Source: Phenylobacterium sp. NIBR 498073 (GTDB lineage Bacteria > Pseudomonadota > Alphaproteobacteria > Caulobacterales > Caulobacteraceae). From it: a DNA stretch of 64,000 nucleotides. The position numbers and the translations under genes were made by a program. The notes under the pieces are model-generated. The model was given only the letters and a program-made list of their open reading frames with translations, was not told the origin of the DNA and made no database searches. The DNA lies in the NCBI RefSeq assembly GCF_027286305.1, contig NZ_CP114599.1, positions 3,629,001-3,693,000 of the forward strand. The letters run 5' to 3'. Below, piece after piece: positions 43,388 through 52,460 of this stretch (within the stretch, counting starts at the first letter, position 1; each line of letters opens with the position of its first letter).

Positions 43388-43837
43388 CTAATGCACCCGC
43401 TCGAAATGACCGCACAGGCGTTCGACCGCATAGACCGTGGCCCGCAATTCGCGTGTCAGGACCGGGCTGAGCGTCTCGTCGGGATCGAGCATCCATAGCT
43501 CGCTATCTTCGGTGCAGGTCGCCAGCAGCACCCGTAGCGCCAGCATCAGGTCCTCCCAGACCGAACGATCATTGTCCGGCGCTCGGTACGGGTCCGACAC
43601 GAACATCAGGTCAGCGAAGCGGCGCATGGCGCGCGAGGCGTGGGCGACATCCATGGCCAGCGGGCTGGCCTCGAACTGCGGCGCCGTCATCAAGCGCCCG
43701 AACTCGCCGGGGGAAGCGCCGGCCCACAGCAGCCCTTCATTGAGCCGATGCAGCGACTCGCTCAGCCGCAGCAGCCAGTAAGTCAGCTGATCCTGCTGTG
43801 AGAGGCCGGGATGGGGGACGCCCCCGAAAGCGGACAT
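43388..43837 (-). CDS. Hypothetical 149-residue protein
   Basis: I do not recognise this protein. It is 149 residues, soluble, mostly helical and acidic in parts (LHRLNEGLLWAGASPGEFGRL, AMRRFADLMFVSDPY, WEDLMLALRVLLATC). Coding character is good: GC-rich third positions, ATG start, and it begins 1 nt after the 38-aa membrane gene, so the two probably form an operon. The pair is divergent from the response regulator gene at 44127. Confidence 0.7.
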   Translation of the reverse strand: MSAFGGVPHPGLSQQDQLTYWLLRLSESLHRLNEGLLWAGASPGEFGRLMTAPQFEASPLAMDVAHASRAMRRFADLMFVSDPYRAPDNDRSVWEDLMLALRVLLATCTEDSELWMLDPDETLSPVLTRELRATVYAVERLCGHFERVH

Positions 43838-43838
43838 G

Positions 43839-43955
43839 TCAGAGATTGTCCACTGGACGGCCGCTGGCGAGACACCGCTTGAGAGCGAATCCCAGCGACA
43901 ACACCATGAAAAGCCAGATGAACAACAGGCCGGCGATATAGGCGGCGATACTCAT
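43839..43955 (-). CDS. Small membrane protein (38 aa)
   Basis: A 38-codon gene: one hydrophobic segment of about 20 residues (YIAGLLFIWLFMVLSLGFAL) followed by a short basic, polar tail (KRCLASGRPVDNL). The ATG 43955 is at the head of a unit with the 149-aa gene, with a 1-nt gap. It is divergent from the two-component operon and shares the same promoter region, so it may be part of that circuit. Function is unknown. Confidence 0.55.
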   Translation of the reverse strand: MSIAAYIAGLLFIWLFMVLSLGFALKRCLASGRPVDNL

Positions 43956-44000
43956 GGGACCACGCGAGGGCAGATGATACTCGCCCCATGGGTAGTCCAG

Positions 44001-44060
44001 GCCCCTAGCCGATAGGTGTAAACTTCCGGCGCATTTACACTTGTTTACCGCCCCTAGCCG
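44001..44060. promoter_or_regulatory. Operator-like inverted repeat flanked by direct repeats
   Basis: GTGTAAA (44016-44022) and TTTACAC (44034-44040) form a perfect inverted repeat with 11-nt spacer. It is enclosed by an 11-bp direct repeat GCCCCTAGCCG at 44001-44011 and 44050-44060. The region lies between divergent genes and ends 66 nt before the response regulator start, so it is a good candidate for an autoregulatory site. Confidence 0.55.
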
Positions 44061-44126
44061 GACCATGGCTGTAGTTCTTCTGTCGGCGCCGGCTCCCTGC
44101 GGCGTCGATGACGATCCCGATCGAGC

Positions 44127-44846
44127 ATGCGTATGAGAATTGCGGCGTTGGAAGACGACGACGCCCAGAGAGAGGCGATCGCTCGCCTGTTGGTGAGCGG
44201 CGGGCACAACTGCCAGTGCTTTCAACTGGCGACGCCGCTGATCGCGGCTCTGCGTCGCGAGACCTTCGACCTGCTTGTCCTCGACTGGAACCTGCCCGAC
44301 ATGAGCGGGCTGGACGTCGTGACGTGGGCGAACAAGAACCTCACCCCGTGCCCGCCGATCCTGCTGCTGACCAGCCGCTCGTCCGAGGCCGACGTCGTCG
44401 CCGGCCTGAACGGCGGCGCCGACGACTATGTGGTCAAGCCGGTCCAGTCGGGCGTGCTGCTGGCCCGCGTCAACGCCCTGCTCCGCCGCAGCTATCCCGA
44501 TCGCGCTACCGGCGGGATCGAGACGCACGGCGAGTACCGCTTCAACCTTCCCGCCGAACAGGTGACCCGCGACGGCGAGCCCGTGCCCCTGACCGCCAAG
44601 GAATTCGGTCTGGCCCTGCTGCTGTTCCGCAACGTCCATCGGGCGCTGTCGCGTGGCCACATCCTCGAGGCGATCTGGGGCCGCAACCCCGACCTGCCGA
44701 CCCGCACGCTCGACATGCATATCTCGCGCATCCGCAGCAAGCTCGAGCTGCGACCGCAGAACGGCTACCGCCTCGCCCCGGTATACAGCTACGGCTACCG
44801 GCTCGAGCGGCTCACCGAGGACGCGCCGGAAGAGGCCGAGGAATGA
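44127..44846 (+). CDS. OmpR/PhoB-family response regulator
   Basis: A 239-residue regulator with an N-terminal receiver (Asp53 in LLVLDWNLPDMSG as phosphoacceptor, ALEDDD acidic pocket, VKPVQ lysine) and a C-terminal winged-helix DNA-binding domain (LTAKEFGLALLLFRN to TRTLDMHISRIRSKL and GYGYRL-like end). It is the first gene of an operon with the LysM-FecR protein and the CHASE2 kinase, linked by ATGA overlap. It most likely binds the inverted repeat upstream and is phosphorylated by the kinase at 46144. Confidence 0.94.
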   Translation: MRMRIAALEDDDAQREAIARLLVSGGHNCQCFQLATPLIAALRRETFDLLVLDWNLPDMSGLDVVTWANKNLTPCPPILLLTSRSSEADVVAGLNGGADDYVVKPVQSGVLLARVNALLRRSYPDRATGGIETHGEYRFNLPAEQVTRDGEPVPLTAKEFGLALLLFRNVHRALSRGHILEAIWGRNPDLPTRTLDMHISRIRSKLELRPQNGYRLAPVYSYGYRLERLTEDAPEEAEE

Positions 44847-46147
44847 GCTGGAAGCGGGCGGCGATCGCCGGATTGGCGCTGCAGGCGCTCGCCGCTGCGC
44901 CGGCCCTTTCGGCCGAACCGGTGGAAAGCTACGTCGTCCGACCGGGCGACACGCTCTATGAACTGGGCCGCCGCTACTTCGCCGGCGGCGACTATCGCGC
45001 CGTCCAGCGGCTGAACCGCATCGCCGATCCGCGCCGCCTGAAGGTCGGCAGCCGGCTCAAGGTCCCGGCCCGGCTGCTGAAGGTCACCCCGATCGAGGCC
45101 CGCGTCGCGGGCTTCCGCGGGGCCGTCACGGTCACCGCGGGCGGCCGCACCCTGCCCATCTCCACCGGCATGATGCTCAACGAGGGCGCGGTCGTCGCCA
45201 CCGGGCCGAACGCCTTCCTGCGGCTCGACCTGCCCGACGGCACGCACCTGTCGCTGCCGTCCCAGAGCCGCGTGCAGCTGGGCAGTATGACCTTGGTCGA
45301 GATGACCGGGGTCGTGCGCCGCGACCTGCAGGTCCAGGGCGGTCGGCTGGAGTCCGACGTCACTCCGCTGCGCGATCCGCGCGACAGTTACACGGTGCGC
45401 ACGCCGATGTCGGTCTCGGCCGTGCGCGGCACCGAATTCCGCGTCGCCTACGACGAACAGGCGGGTCGGGCCAGCACCGAAGTCATCGAGGGGCTGGTCG
45501 CGGTCAGCGCGGATCATGACGGGGCTGACGTCGCGGCCGCCTATGGCGCGGTCGCCACCGCCGACGGCGTCTCCGACCCGATCCATCTCGCCCCGCCCCC
45601 CGGCCTCGTCCAACCCGGCCGGATCCAGGACGAGCAGACCGTGCGCTTCCAGCTCGTCGCGCCCGCGGCGGCCGCCGGCTACCAGGTGCGCCTGGCCGTC
45701 GACGCCGGCTTCGTCGAGGTGCTGGAGGAGACCGCCGCACAGGGCCAGGAGATCGCGCTCGGCGAGCTGCCGGACGGGGTCTACTTCCTGCGCCTGGCCG
45801 CCCTGGACGACAACGGCCTGCTTGGCCTGCCGGCCACTTACGCCTTCGAGCGGCGGCTGAACACACTGCGGGCCGAGGCCCCGGTAGCCTCGCGCGACGG
45901 CGGCGTGCGCCGCTACAAATTCCGCTGGCAGGCCGGCGGCCTGGGCGAGCGCACCTACCGGCTCCAGCTCCTGCGCGAGGGCGCCGAGGCGCCGGTCGTC
46001 GACGAGGCCGGCCTGACCATGCAGGAATTGACCGTCACCGACCTGGCTCCCGGCGTGTACAACTGGCGCGTGATGTCGCGAACCTTCGCCGGCGGGGGCT
46101 TCTACGAGAAATGGACGCCCCTCGAGCGGTTCGAAATCGGCCGTTGA
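44843..46147 (+). CDS. Exported LysM and FecR domain protein
   Basis: A 434-residue protein with a signal peptide (RAAIAGLALQALAAAPALSA), a LysM domain (SYVVRPGDTLYELGRRYFAG to VGSRLKVP, residues about 28-76) and a FecR domain (about 85-200: GGRTLPISTGMMLNEGAVVATG and SAVRGTEFRVAYDE). The C-terminal half has two beta-rich Fn3-like repeats (ETAAQG..LPDGVYFLRL, then LAPGVYNWRV). LysM binds peptidoglycan; FecR is a periplasmic signalling module. It is placed between a response regulator and a CHASE2 kinase, so it probably senses or scaffolds at the cell wall. Confidence 0.9.
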   Translation: MSWKRAAIAGLALQALAAAPALSAEPVESYVVRPGDTLYELGRRYFAGGDYRAVQRLNRIADPRRLKVGSRLKVPARLLKVTPIEARVAGFRGAVTVTAGGRTLPISTGMMLNEGAVVATGPNAFLRLDLPDGTHLSLPSQSRVQLGSMTLVEMTGVVRRDLQVQGGRLESDVTPLRDPRDSYTVRTPMSVSAVRGTEFRVAYDEQAGRASTEVIEGLVAVSADHDGADVAAAYGAVATADGVSDPIHLAPPPGLVQPGRIQDEQTVRFQLVAPAAAAGYQVRLAVDAGFVEVLEETAAQGQEIALGELPDGVYFLRLAALDDNGLLGLPATYAFERRLNTLRAEAPVASRDGGVRRYKFRWQAGGLGERTYRLQLLREGAEAPVVDEAGLTMQELTVTDLAPGVYNWRVMSRTFAGGGFYEKWTPLERFEIGR

Positions 46148-48441
46148 GTGCACGCGCCGGCAAGCTTGGGGTCTGGTCCGCACGCCGGCGGGTGATCGCC
46201 GAGTGGGTGCTGGTTGCGCTGGCCGTATCGGCCATGGTCGTCGCCCTGGTGCTGACCCGCGCGACCGAGCGCGCCGACAACGTGGTGTTCGACACCGTGT
46301 CGGGCTGGGGCGTGCGCGCCCCGCACGAGGACATCGTGGTTGTCGCGATCGACAACCGCAGCCTCGCCGAGCTCGGCCGCTGGCCATGGCCGCGCGCCCG
46401 CCACCAGGCCCTGCTCGAATCTCTGGCCCGATACGGCCCGCGCGCAGTCGCCTACGACGTCCTGCTAGTCGAGCCGGACCTGACGCCCGGCGCCGACGAC
46501 GCCCTCGCCAGCGCCCTGACGGCCGGCCCGCCGGTCTTCCTGCCCCTGACCTTTGACGTCCCTGGACCGGACGGCGCGCCCTACGAGGTGCTGGCGCCGA
46601 TCGCCCCGCTCGCGGCCCGCGCCGCCGGCCTCGGTCAGGTCAATGTCGACTTCGACAGCGACGGCGTCATCCGCCGCACCTACATGGTCGAGCGCGACGG
46701 CGCGCGGGCCTGGCCGCACCTGATGGCCTTCATGCAGGCCGCCGCCGAGGGGACCCCTCGACCGGCCAGCGCCGGCGCCGCGGCCGGCCCAGCCCGCGCG
46801 CCGTTGCTTCGCGAAGCGCCGCTGCTGGTCTCGTTCGCCGGCCCGCCCGGTCACTTCCGGACCGTCTCCTTCGTCGACGTCGTCAACGGCGCGACCCCCG
46901 CCGAATTCCTGCGCGACAAGCTCGTCCTGGTCGGCGCCACCGCCGACGGGCTGGGCGACCGCTACGCCACCCCGCTCTCGCACCGCACCGAGATCATGTC
47001 GGGCATCGAGCTGCAGGCCAACCTGCTCGACACCCTGCTGACCGGACGCGCCATCGCGCCGGCCGGGCCCGGCCGACTGCTGGCCTTCTCGCTGGCCCCG
47101 CTGGTCCTGGCCCTGGCCGGGTTCCTGCTGCTGCGGCCGCGCGCCAACCTGCTGCTCGGCGGCGCATTGGTGGCCGCGACCATCGTCGCCAGCGCCGTGC
47201 TGTTGCTGCAGGCGCAGGTCTGGGCGCCGCCCACCGCCGCCCTGGCCGGGCTGATCCTGGTCTACCCGCTATGGAGCTGGCGGCGGCTCGAGGCGACCAG
47301 CGCCTACATGCTGCAGGAGCTGCGCGCCTTCTCGCAGGAGCCTGACCTGCTCTCGGCCCTGGCCCAGCGCCGCGGCGGCCCGCCCACCGACGTCATCGAC
47401 CGCCAGGTGGCGCTGATGCACGCGGCTATCGACCGAGCCCGCGACCTGCGCCGCCAGGTGCTCGACGCCCTGCAGGGCCTGCCCGACGCAACCCTGGTCA
47501 CCGATCTGGCTGGCCAGGTGCTGATCGCCAACCGCGAGGCCGAGGCCCTGTTCGGCGACGACCCGGCGGGCCGTCCGGTGGCCGAACTGATCGCCAGCCT
47601 CTCGCCCGAAGCCGGGGCCCTCGACTTGGCGAGCCAGGCCGCCGACGCCGAGCTCACCATCCCCGACGGTCGCAGCTTCGCAATCCGCCGCACCCCGCTC
47701 AGCGAGGCCGGCGGCGATCAGGTCGGCTGGATCATCCGCTTCACGGACGTCACCGCCCTCAAGGACGCCGGCCGCCAGCGCGAGCACATCCTCGAACTGC
47801 TGACCCACGACATGCGCTCGCCGCAGGTCTCGATCCTCACCCTGCTCGGCAGCTCCGAGGCCAAGGCCGCCGTCGCCGCCCCGGTCGCCGACCGCATCGC
47901 CGGCTACGCGCGGCGCACCCTGTCCCTGGCCGACAACTTCGTGAACCTCGCCCGCGCCGAGGCCGACGCCTACGCCGCCGAGGTGCTCGATCTCGGCGAG
48001 GTCCTGCTCGACGCGGTCGACGACCTCTGGCCGCAGTCCTCGGCCCGCCAGATCGCGGTCGTCGCCGCCGAGACCGACGGTGAAGTGCTGGTCGAGGGCG
48101 ACCGCGCCCTGCTGACCCGCGCCCTCATCAACCTGGTCGACAACGCCATCAAATATTCACCGGCCGGCGGGCGGGTGGACTGCGCGGTGCGGATCGAGGA
48201 CGGGCAGGCGGTCTGCACCGTCGCCGACCAGGGCGAGGGCATGAGCCCGGCCCAGCTGGCCAACCTGTTCAAGCGCTTCCATCGGGTCCGTCCCAAGGGC
48301 GGCGAGCGGATCGACGGCGTCGGCCTCGGCCTCTCCTTCGTCCATGCGGTGGTCCAGCGGCACGGCGGGCGCATCGACTGCGCCAGCACGCTGGGCCAGG
48401 GCGCCAGCTTCACGGTGCGCCTGCCGCTGGCCAGCGCCTAG
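46144..48441 (+). CDS. CHASE2-PAS sensor histidine kinase
   Basis: A 765-residue membrane kinase. After one N-terminal membrane segment comes an extracytoplasmic CHASE2 domain (DIVVVAIDNRSLAELGRWPWPR, about residues 60-270), three hydrophobic segments (about 285-365), a PAS domain (VLDALQGLPDATLVTDLAG) and a HisKA/HATPase pair with His555 (LLTHDMRSPQ), N-box NLVDNAIKYSP and G-boxes VADQGEGM and GVGLGLSFV. TTG 46144 overlaps the stop of the LysM-FecR gene (TTGA), so the start is judged by coupling rather than by codon. CHASE2 next to FecR is a recognised association in bacteria. Confidence 0.9.
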   Translation: MSARAGKLGVWSARRRVIAEWVLVALAVSAMVVALVLTRATERADNVVFDTVSGWGVRAPHEDIVVVAIDNRSLAELGRWPWPRARHQALLESLARYGPRAVAYDVLLVEPDLTPGADDALASALTAGPPVFLPLTFDVPGPDGAPYEVLAPIAPLAARAAGLGQVNVDFDSDGVIRRTYMVERDGARAWPHLMAFMQAAAEGTPRPASAGAAAGPARAPLLREAPLLVSFAGPPGHFRTVSFVDVVNGATPAEFLRDKLVLVGATADGLGDRYATPLSHRTEIMSGIELQANLLDTLLTGRAIAPAGPGRLLAFSLAPLVLALAGFLLLRPRANLLLGGALVAATIVASAVLLLQAQVWAPPTAALAGLILVYPLWSWRRLEATSAYMLQELRAFSQEPDLLSALAQRRGGPPTDVIDRQVALMHAAIDRARDLRRQVLDALQGLPDATLVTDLAGQVLIANREAEALFGDDPAGRPVAELIASLSPEAGALDLASQAADAELTIPDGRSFAIRRTPLSEAGGDQVGWIIRFTDVTALKDAGRQREHILELLTHDMRSPQVSILTLLGSSEAKAAVAAPVADRIAGYARRTLSLADNFVNLARAEADAYAAEVLDLGEVLLDAVDDLWPQSSARQIAVVAAETDGEVLVEGDRALLTRALINLVDNAIKYSPAGGRVDCAVRIEDGQAVCTVADQGEGMSPAQLANLFKRFHRVRPKGGERIDGVGLGLSFVHAVVQRHGGRIDCASTLGQGASFTVRLPLASA

Positions 48442-48442
48442 A

Positions 48443-48940
48443 TCAGGAGCTCGGCGCGAGCCGCCCCGCCACCGCCGCGTTGAGGCCGGCCTCGGCCTCG
48501 CCGCAATCGGGCGCGCGCCCCATGGCGCTGGCGCGCACGCGATAAGCCTCCGCCCCGCTCGCCGCCTCCAGGACCCGCGCGGTCAGGGTGCAGAGCTGGC
48601 GGCTGCGCGGCATCCACCACCGGCGCTTCTCGGGCGCGGCCACCCAGGCGTCCGGCGCGGCGTCGGCGGCGGGGCTCGGCCCGGCATAGGCGCCGACCTT
48701 CTGCGGCCGCTCGCTATAGCTCAGCTCGACCAAGTAGCCCGCGCCCGGCGTCTCGCGCACCGCCAGGCCCCCGTCCTGCAGCGTCTTCGCCATCGGACCG
48801 GCGCCCTGGCTCTCGGGCGCGAACGCCAGGCCGCGCGCGCGCAAATCCGGCCGCACGCCGCTCTCGACCACGTCGATTTTGTTGGAGACACATCCCGCCG
48901 CCAGCAAGGCGAGGACGCACGCGACAGGGACTCTCGTCAT
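48443..48940 (-). CDS. Hypothetical lipoprotein
   Basis: A 165-residue predicted lipoprotein: signal peptide VPVACVLALLAAGC with the lipobox cysteine at residue 17. The mature part has YLVELSYSERPQKVG and a later region with CTLTARVLEAASGAEAYRVRA that resembles DUF4136-type outer-membrane lipoproteins, but I am not sure. It is convergent with the CHASE2 kinase gene, 1 nt apart, and stands alone otherwise. Confidence 0.75.
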   Translation of the reverse strand: MTRVPVACVLALLAAGCVSNKIDVVESGVRPDLRARGLAFAPESQGAGPMAKTLQDGGLAVRETPGAGYLVELSYSERPQKVGAYAGPSPAADAAPDAWVAAPEKRRWWMPRSRQLCTLTARVLEAASGAEAYRVRASAMGRAPDCGEAEAGLNAAVAGRLAPSS

Positions 48941-49526
48941 CTCGAGCCAGACTTGGACATGGCCCGAGTATGGTCATTTCACCAGATGAGTAAATCGTGC
49001 CGCCCCCGCCGCTTGCGACCCGCCCCCGCGCCGAACCTGCGCGGTCGCTGGCGCCCGCCATAGTAGTAGAGAAATCGCGCGCTAGCGACGGCTGTCTGCA
49101 AGTTACGGAATTTGCGAGGGTTACAACCCTTCCGGCAGCTGGAGACGGCGCTACGGCCCTGCTTCAAATCGTCGCCGAACTCAGCCTTAAGGTGAAATGT
49201 CCGGCGCGACCCGCGAACGCGCTCAACCTCGCCGCCGCCGCCCTGCAACCGCGTTCGGCCTGGGTGAACAGCGATCCTGAGGCGAAATCGGCCGGATTTT
49301 CGCTTCTCGGACGCTTACACGCACCGATTTATTCGCAGAACAAAGCTTTCGGACCGAGAGTATTCGAAAGTCGCAAAACGCGTTCGCTGAGCATGCTCGG
49401 CAATCGTCGGCCTGAGCACCAACAGTACTCTTTTCAAAGAAGAATTATGGGCCTTAACTTCCTTGAATCCAAAGCGAACCTCGGGGCCTTCACTCCGGCG
49501 GCGGACCTTTGGGTGAGGAGACCACC
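48941..49526. other. 586-nt gap upstream of the XRE regulator
   Basis: No gene is supported. A plus-strand open frame of 217 codons covers it, but its codon pattern is out of character (many rare codons and no domain) and it runs into the XRE gene in another frame. The right end (49320-49520) is less GC-rich and probably holds the XRE promoter. A weak inverted repeat CTTTCG/CGAAAG is at 49346-49370. Confidence 0.5.
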
Positions 49527-49946
49527 ATGTCTGCTGAACTTTCTAACAAGACCCCCGATCCGATGGACGTGGCCCTCGGCGCCGCGGTCAGGATCCGTCG
49601 AAGGACGATCGGCATGTCGCAAGAGGCGCTTGCCGAACAGTGCGGCGTAAGCTTCCAGCAGATCCAGAAATACGAGAACGGCGCCAACCGGATCTCGTTC
49701 TCCCGGCTCGTTCAGATTGCGCGCGCGTTGCGATGCCGGGTTGTGGACCTGATGGACGTTCTGGACACCCCGGCCGGCGAAGGCGACGTCGACCTTCTCA
49801 GCCGGATGCGCACGCCAGGCGCGCTTGAGTTGTTGAGCGCCTTCGAGCGCCTGCCGCAGGAAGCCAGGTCCTCCCTGGTCAATCTCCTGCGGGTGATGAC
49901 CGACCCCGAGGCCGGCCAGCGGGCGCGCCAGAAGGAAGTGGCCTGA
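49527..49946 (+). CDS. XRE-family helix-turn-helix regulator
   Basis: A 139-residue DNA-binding protein. The HTH is VRIRRRTIGMSQEALAEQCG followed by SFQQIQKYENGANRISFSRL (residues about 20-75), the SinR/Cro-like type common in Caulobacter and Rhizobiales. The C-terminal 60 residues form a helical dimerisation or sensing region (LLSAFERLPQEARSSLVNLL). ATG 49527 follows GAGGAG at a good distance; a longer start at 49509 is less likely. Targets are unknown. Confidence 0.88.
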   Translation: MSAELSNKTPDPMDVALGAAVRIRRRTIGMSQEALAEQCGVSFQQIQKYENGANRISFSRLVQIARALRCRVVDLMDVLDTPAGEGDVDLLSRMRTPGALELLSAFERLPQEARSSLVNLLRVMTDPEAGQRARQKEVA

Positions 49947-49953
49947 ACGAAAC

Positions 49954-49981
49954 GAGCGCCGGCCCTCGCAGACCGGCGCTC
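49954..49981. terminator. Hairpin between XRE and cold-shock genes
   Basis: Perfect 9-bp stem GAGCGCCGG (49954-49962) / CCGGCGCTC (49973-49981) with a 10-nt loop, between convergent genes. No clear U-tract. Confidence 0.6.
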
Positions 49982-50005
49982 GTCGTCTGAGTTTCTGTGT
50001 GGACG

Positions 50006-50209
50006 CTAGAGCGGCTTCAGGTCGACCGCCGCGATCTTGCCGCGCTCCTCCCGCTCGACGAACTCGAGCTTCTGGCCCTCGTTCAGGCTGCGCAGGCCCG
50101 CACGCTCGACCGCGGAGACGTGGACGAAGACGTCCTTGCCCCCATTATCCGGCTGGATGAAGCCGTAACCTTTGGTGGTGTTGAACCACTTGACCGTCCC
50201 GGTGGCCAT
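50006..50209 (-). CDS. Cold-shock domain protein
   Basis: A 67-residue CspA-like protein: [20 protein letters not shown] with the RNP1-type motif KGYGFI, then [13 protein letters not shown] with RNP2 VFVH. It binds single-stranded RNA and DNA and acts as an RNA chaperone. The true start is ATG 50209; a longer frame upstream is not coding. The 187-nt upstream gap is its promoter and leader; a GGGAG box precedes the start. Confidence 0.93.
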   Translation of the reverse strand: MATGTVKWFNTTKGYGFIQPDNGGKDVFVHVSAVERAGLRSLNEGQKLEFVEREERGKIAAVDLKPL

Positions 50210-50396
50210 AACGCTTTCGTCTCCCTGACTAGCGTTCCAAACAAGGCACGCTCGACGCGCGCCCTGAAACAATCTCAAGTCTGGGAAGGCTGGTTCGATC
50301 CGCAAGGGCGGGAAATGAACGTCTGCAGGCCCAAGTCCGGATTGCGGGCCAAATTTTTGCACACGGCCAGGCTGGGCGGTCAACAGAGAACGCCGG

Positions 50397-51026
50397 TCAA
50401 TTTTCCGCCAGAACCTTGTCGATCAGGGCCTTGGCGTCCTTGCCGGACCAGTCGGCGTCGCCCGCCAGCCGGCCGCGCTCCACCCCGTCGGCGCCGTAGA
50501 TGACCGTCGTCGGCATGCCCGCCGCCGGCGGCTTGAAGGCGAACGGCAGGGCCATCTTGGGGTCGTGATAGAAGGCCAGCGGCGCGTGCTTGGCGATGAA
50601 GGCGCGGGCCTTGTCGGCGTCCTGCGGGCGGTCGACGCTGATCGCCACCACCTGCACCGGCTTGCCCTCATAGCTGGCGGCCAGCTTGGCCAGGGTCGGC
50701 ATTTCGATGACGCACGGGGCGCACCACGTGGCCCAGAGATTGACCACCGTCACCTGCCCTCGGAAATCGGCGATGCGCTTGGGCGCGCCATTGGCGTCGA
50801 GGAAACTCGCGGCCGGCGGAGAGGCGGCTTCCAGCGGAACTTCGAACTTGGCCATCTCGCCCTTGGCCAGCGACTTCAGGTCGGTTTCCCGCTGGGGGTT
50901 TATGGAAGCCTGGACGATGATGTAGACAACCGCGGCGACGCCAGCGACGGCGACGCCCCGAAGCGCCCATTTCAACGGGAAGGCCTTGGGTTCCCCAGCG
51001 GTTTTCTCGGCAGACTTCTCGTTCAT
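50397..51026 (-). CDS. TlpA/ResA-like membrane-anchored thioredoxin
   Basis: A 209-residue protein anchored by one N-terminal membrane segment (about residues 19-41: [20 protein letters not shown]) with a periplasmic thioredoxin fold. The active site is WCAPC (Cys102 and Cys105), with the cis-proline loop MPTTVIYG. It reduces periplasmic disulfides, for example during cytochrome c assembly. GAGGAAGAG precedes ATG 51026 and makes this start secure. The argH start codon abuts it on the other strand. Confidence 0.92.
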   Translation of the reverse strand: MNEKSAEKTAGEPKAFPLKWALRGVAVAGVAAVVYIIVQASINPQRETDLKSLAKGEMAKFEVPLEAASPPAASFLDANGAPKRIADFRGQVTVVNLWATWCAPCVIEMPTLAKLAASYEGKPVQVVAISVDRPQDADKARAFIAKHAPLAFYHDPKMALPFAFKPPAAGMPTTVIYGADGVERGRLAGDADWSGKDAKALIDKVLAEN

Positions 51027-52460
51027 ATGACGCACTCTTCCTCGACTGGCGCCGGACACCCGGCGCAAGCGCCCCAAGACGGGGGCCAGGCCATGTGGGG
51101 CGGACGGTTCTCGTCCAAGCCGGCCGAATTGATGCAGGCGATCAACGTCTCCATCGGGTTCGACAAGCGGCTCGCGGCCCAGGACCTGGCCGGATCCCGC
51201 GCGCACGCGGCGATGTTGCTCAAGCAAGGCGTGATTTCAAGCGAGGACGAGGCCGCCATCCAGGGCGGGCTGCAAGCGATCGAGGCCGAGATCGCCGCCG
51301 GGACCTTCCCGTTCCGCGACGAATACGAAGACATCCACATGAACGTCGAGGCGCGGCTGCGCGAGCTGATCGGCCCGGCGGCCGGCCGGCTGCACACCGC
51401 CCGCTCGCGGAACGACCAGGTGGCGCTCGACTTCCGCCTCTGGGTCCGCGACGCCTGCGACCGCACCGTCCACCAGGTCCAGGCCCTGCAGCGCGCCCTG
51501 GTCGCCAAGGCCGAGCCGCACGCCGCGACCCTGATGCCGGGCTTCACCCACCTGCAGCCGGCCCAGCCGGTGACCTTCGGCCATCACCTGATGGCCTATG
51601 TCGAGATGTTCGGCCGCGACGCCTCGCGCTTCGCCGACGCCCGAACACGGATGAACGAATGCCCGCTGGGCGCGGCCGCCCTGGCCGGCTCGCCCTTCCC
51701 GATCGACCGCCATGCGACGGCCCAGGCCCTAGGCTTCGCCGCCCCGACCGCCAACTCGCTGGACAGCGTCTCCGACCGCGACTTCGCCCTTGAAAGCCTC
51801 TCGGCCGCCAGCCTCTGCGCCGTGCACCTGTCGCGCCTGGCCGAAGAGATCGTGATCTGGATGACGCCGCAGTTCGGCTTCGTGAAGCTGACCGACGCCT
51901 TCACCACCGGCTCGTCGATCATGCCGCAGAAGAAGAACCCCGACGCGGCCGAGCTGATCCGCGCCAAGGTCGGTCGCGTGCTGGGCTCGCTGACCCAGCT
52001 GACCGTGGTCATGAAGGGGCTGCCGCTGACCTATTCAAAGGACATGCAGGAGGACAAGGTCCCGACCTTCGAGGCCTTCGACGCGCTCGAACTGTCGCTG
52101 GCCGCCATGGCCGGCATGGTCGCCGACCTGGAGCCGAACGCCGAGCGCATGGCCGCCGCCGCCGGCGCCGGCTTCTCGACCGCCACCGATCTGGCCGACT
52201 GGCTGGTGCGGACCCTCGACATGCCGTTCCGCGACGCCCACCATGTGACCGGGGCTGCGGTGAAGAAGGCCGAAGGCCTGGGCGTCGATCTGCCCGGCCT
52301 GCCGCTCGCCGAACTGCAGGCCATCGAGCCGCGGATCACCGCGGCCGTCTACGACGTGCTGACGCCCCAGGCGTCGGTCGCCAGCCGCATGAGCTACGGC
52401 GGAACCTCGCCGGAGCAGGTCCGCGCCCAGGTCGCGCGTTGGAAGGAGAAGCTCGGATGA
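51027..52460 (+). CDS. argH: Argininosuccinate lyase
   Basis: A 477-residue enzyme of the fumarase/aspartase superfamily, cleaving argininosuccinate to arginine and fumarate. Marks are [40 protein letters not shown], and the signature [19 protein letters not shown] 51027 gives a 22-residue N-terminal extension before MWGGRF, as in other Caulobacter-type ArgH, but no ribosome-binding site is evident. ATG 51093 is the alternative start. With 51027, the start codon directly abuts the divergent tlpA start (CATATG). It leads an operon with the lipoprotein and lysA genes (ATGA overlaps). Confidence 0.95.
   Translation: MTHSSSTGAGHPAQAPQDGGQAMWGGRFSSKPAELMQAINVSIGFDKRLAAQDLAGSRAHAAMLLKQGVISSEDEAAIQGGLQAIEAEIAAGTFPFRDEYEDIHMNVEARLRELIGPAAGRLHTARSRNDQVALDFRLWVRDACDRTVHQVQALQRALVAKAEPHAATLMPGFTHLQPAQPVTFGHHLMAYVEMFGRDASRFADARTRMNECPLGAAALAGSPFPIDRHATAQALGFAAPTANSLDSVSDRDFALESLSAASLCAVHLSRLAEEIVIWMTPQFGFVKLTDAFTTGSSIMPQKKNPDAAELIRAKVGRVLGSLTQLTVVMKGLPLTYSKDMQEDKVPTFEAFDALELSLAAMAGMVADLEPNAERMAAAAGAGFSTATDLADWLVRTLDMPFRDAHHVTGAAVKKAEGLGVDLPGLPLAELQAIEPRITAAVYDVLTPQASVASRMSYGGTSPEQVRAQVARWKEKLG

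Noticed and set aside
48997-49650. Plus-strand open frame of 217 codons before the XRE gene
   Set aside because: Poor coding character, no domain, and it runs through the XRE gene in another frame.
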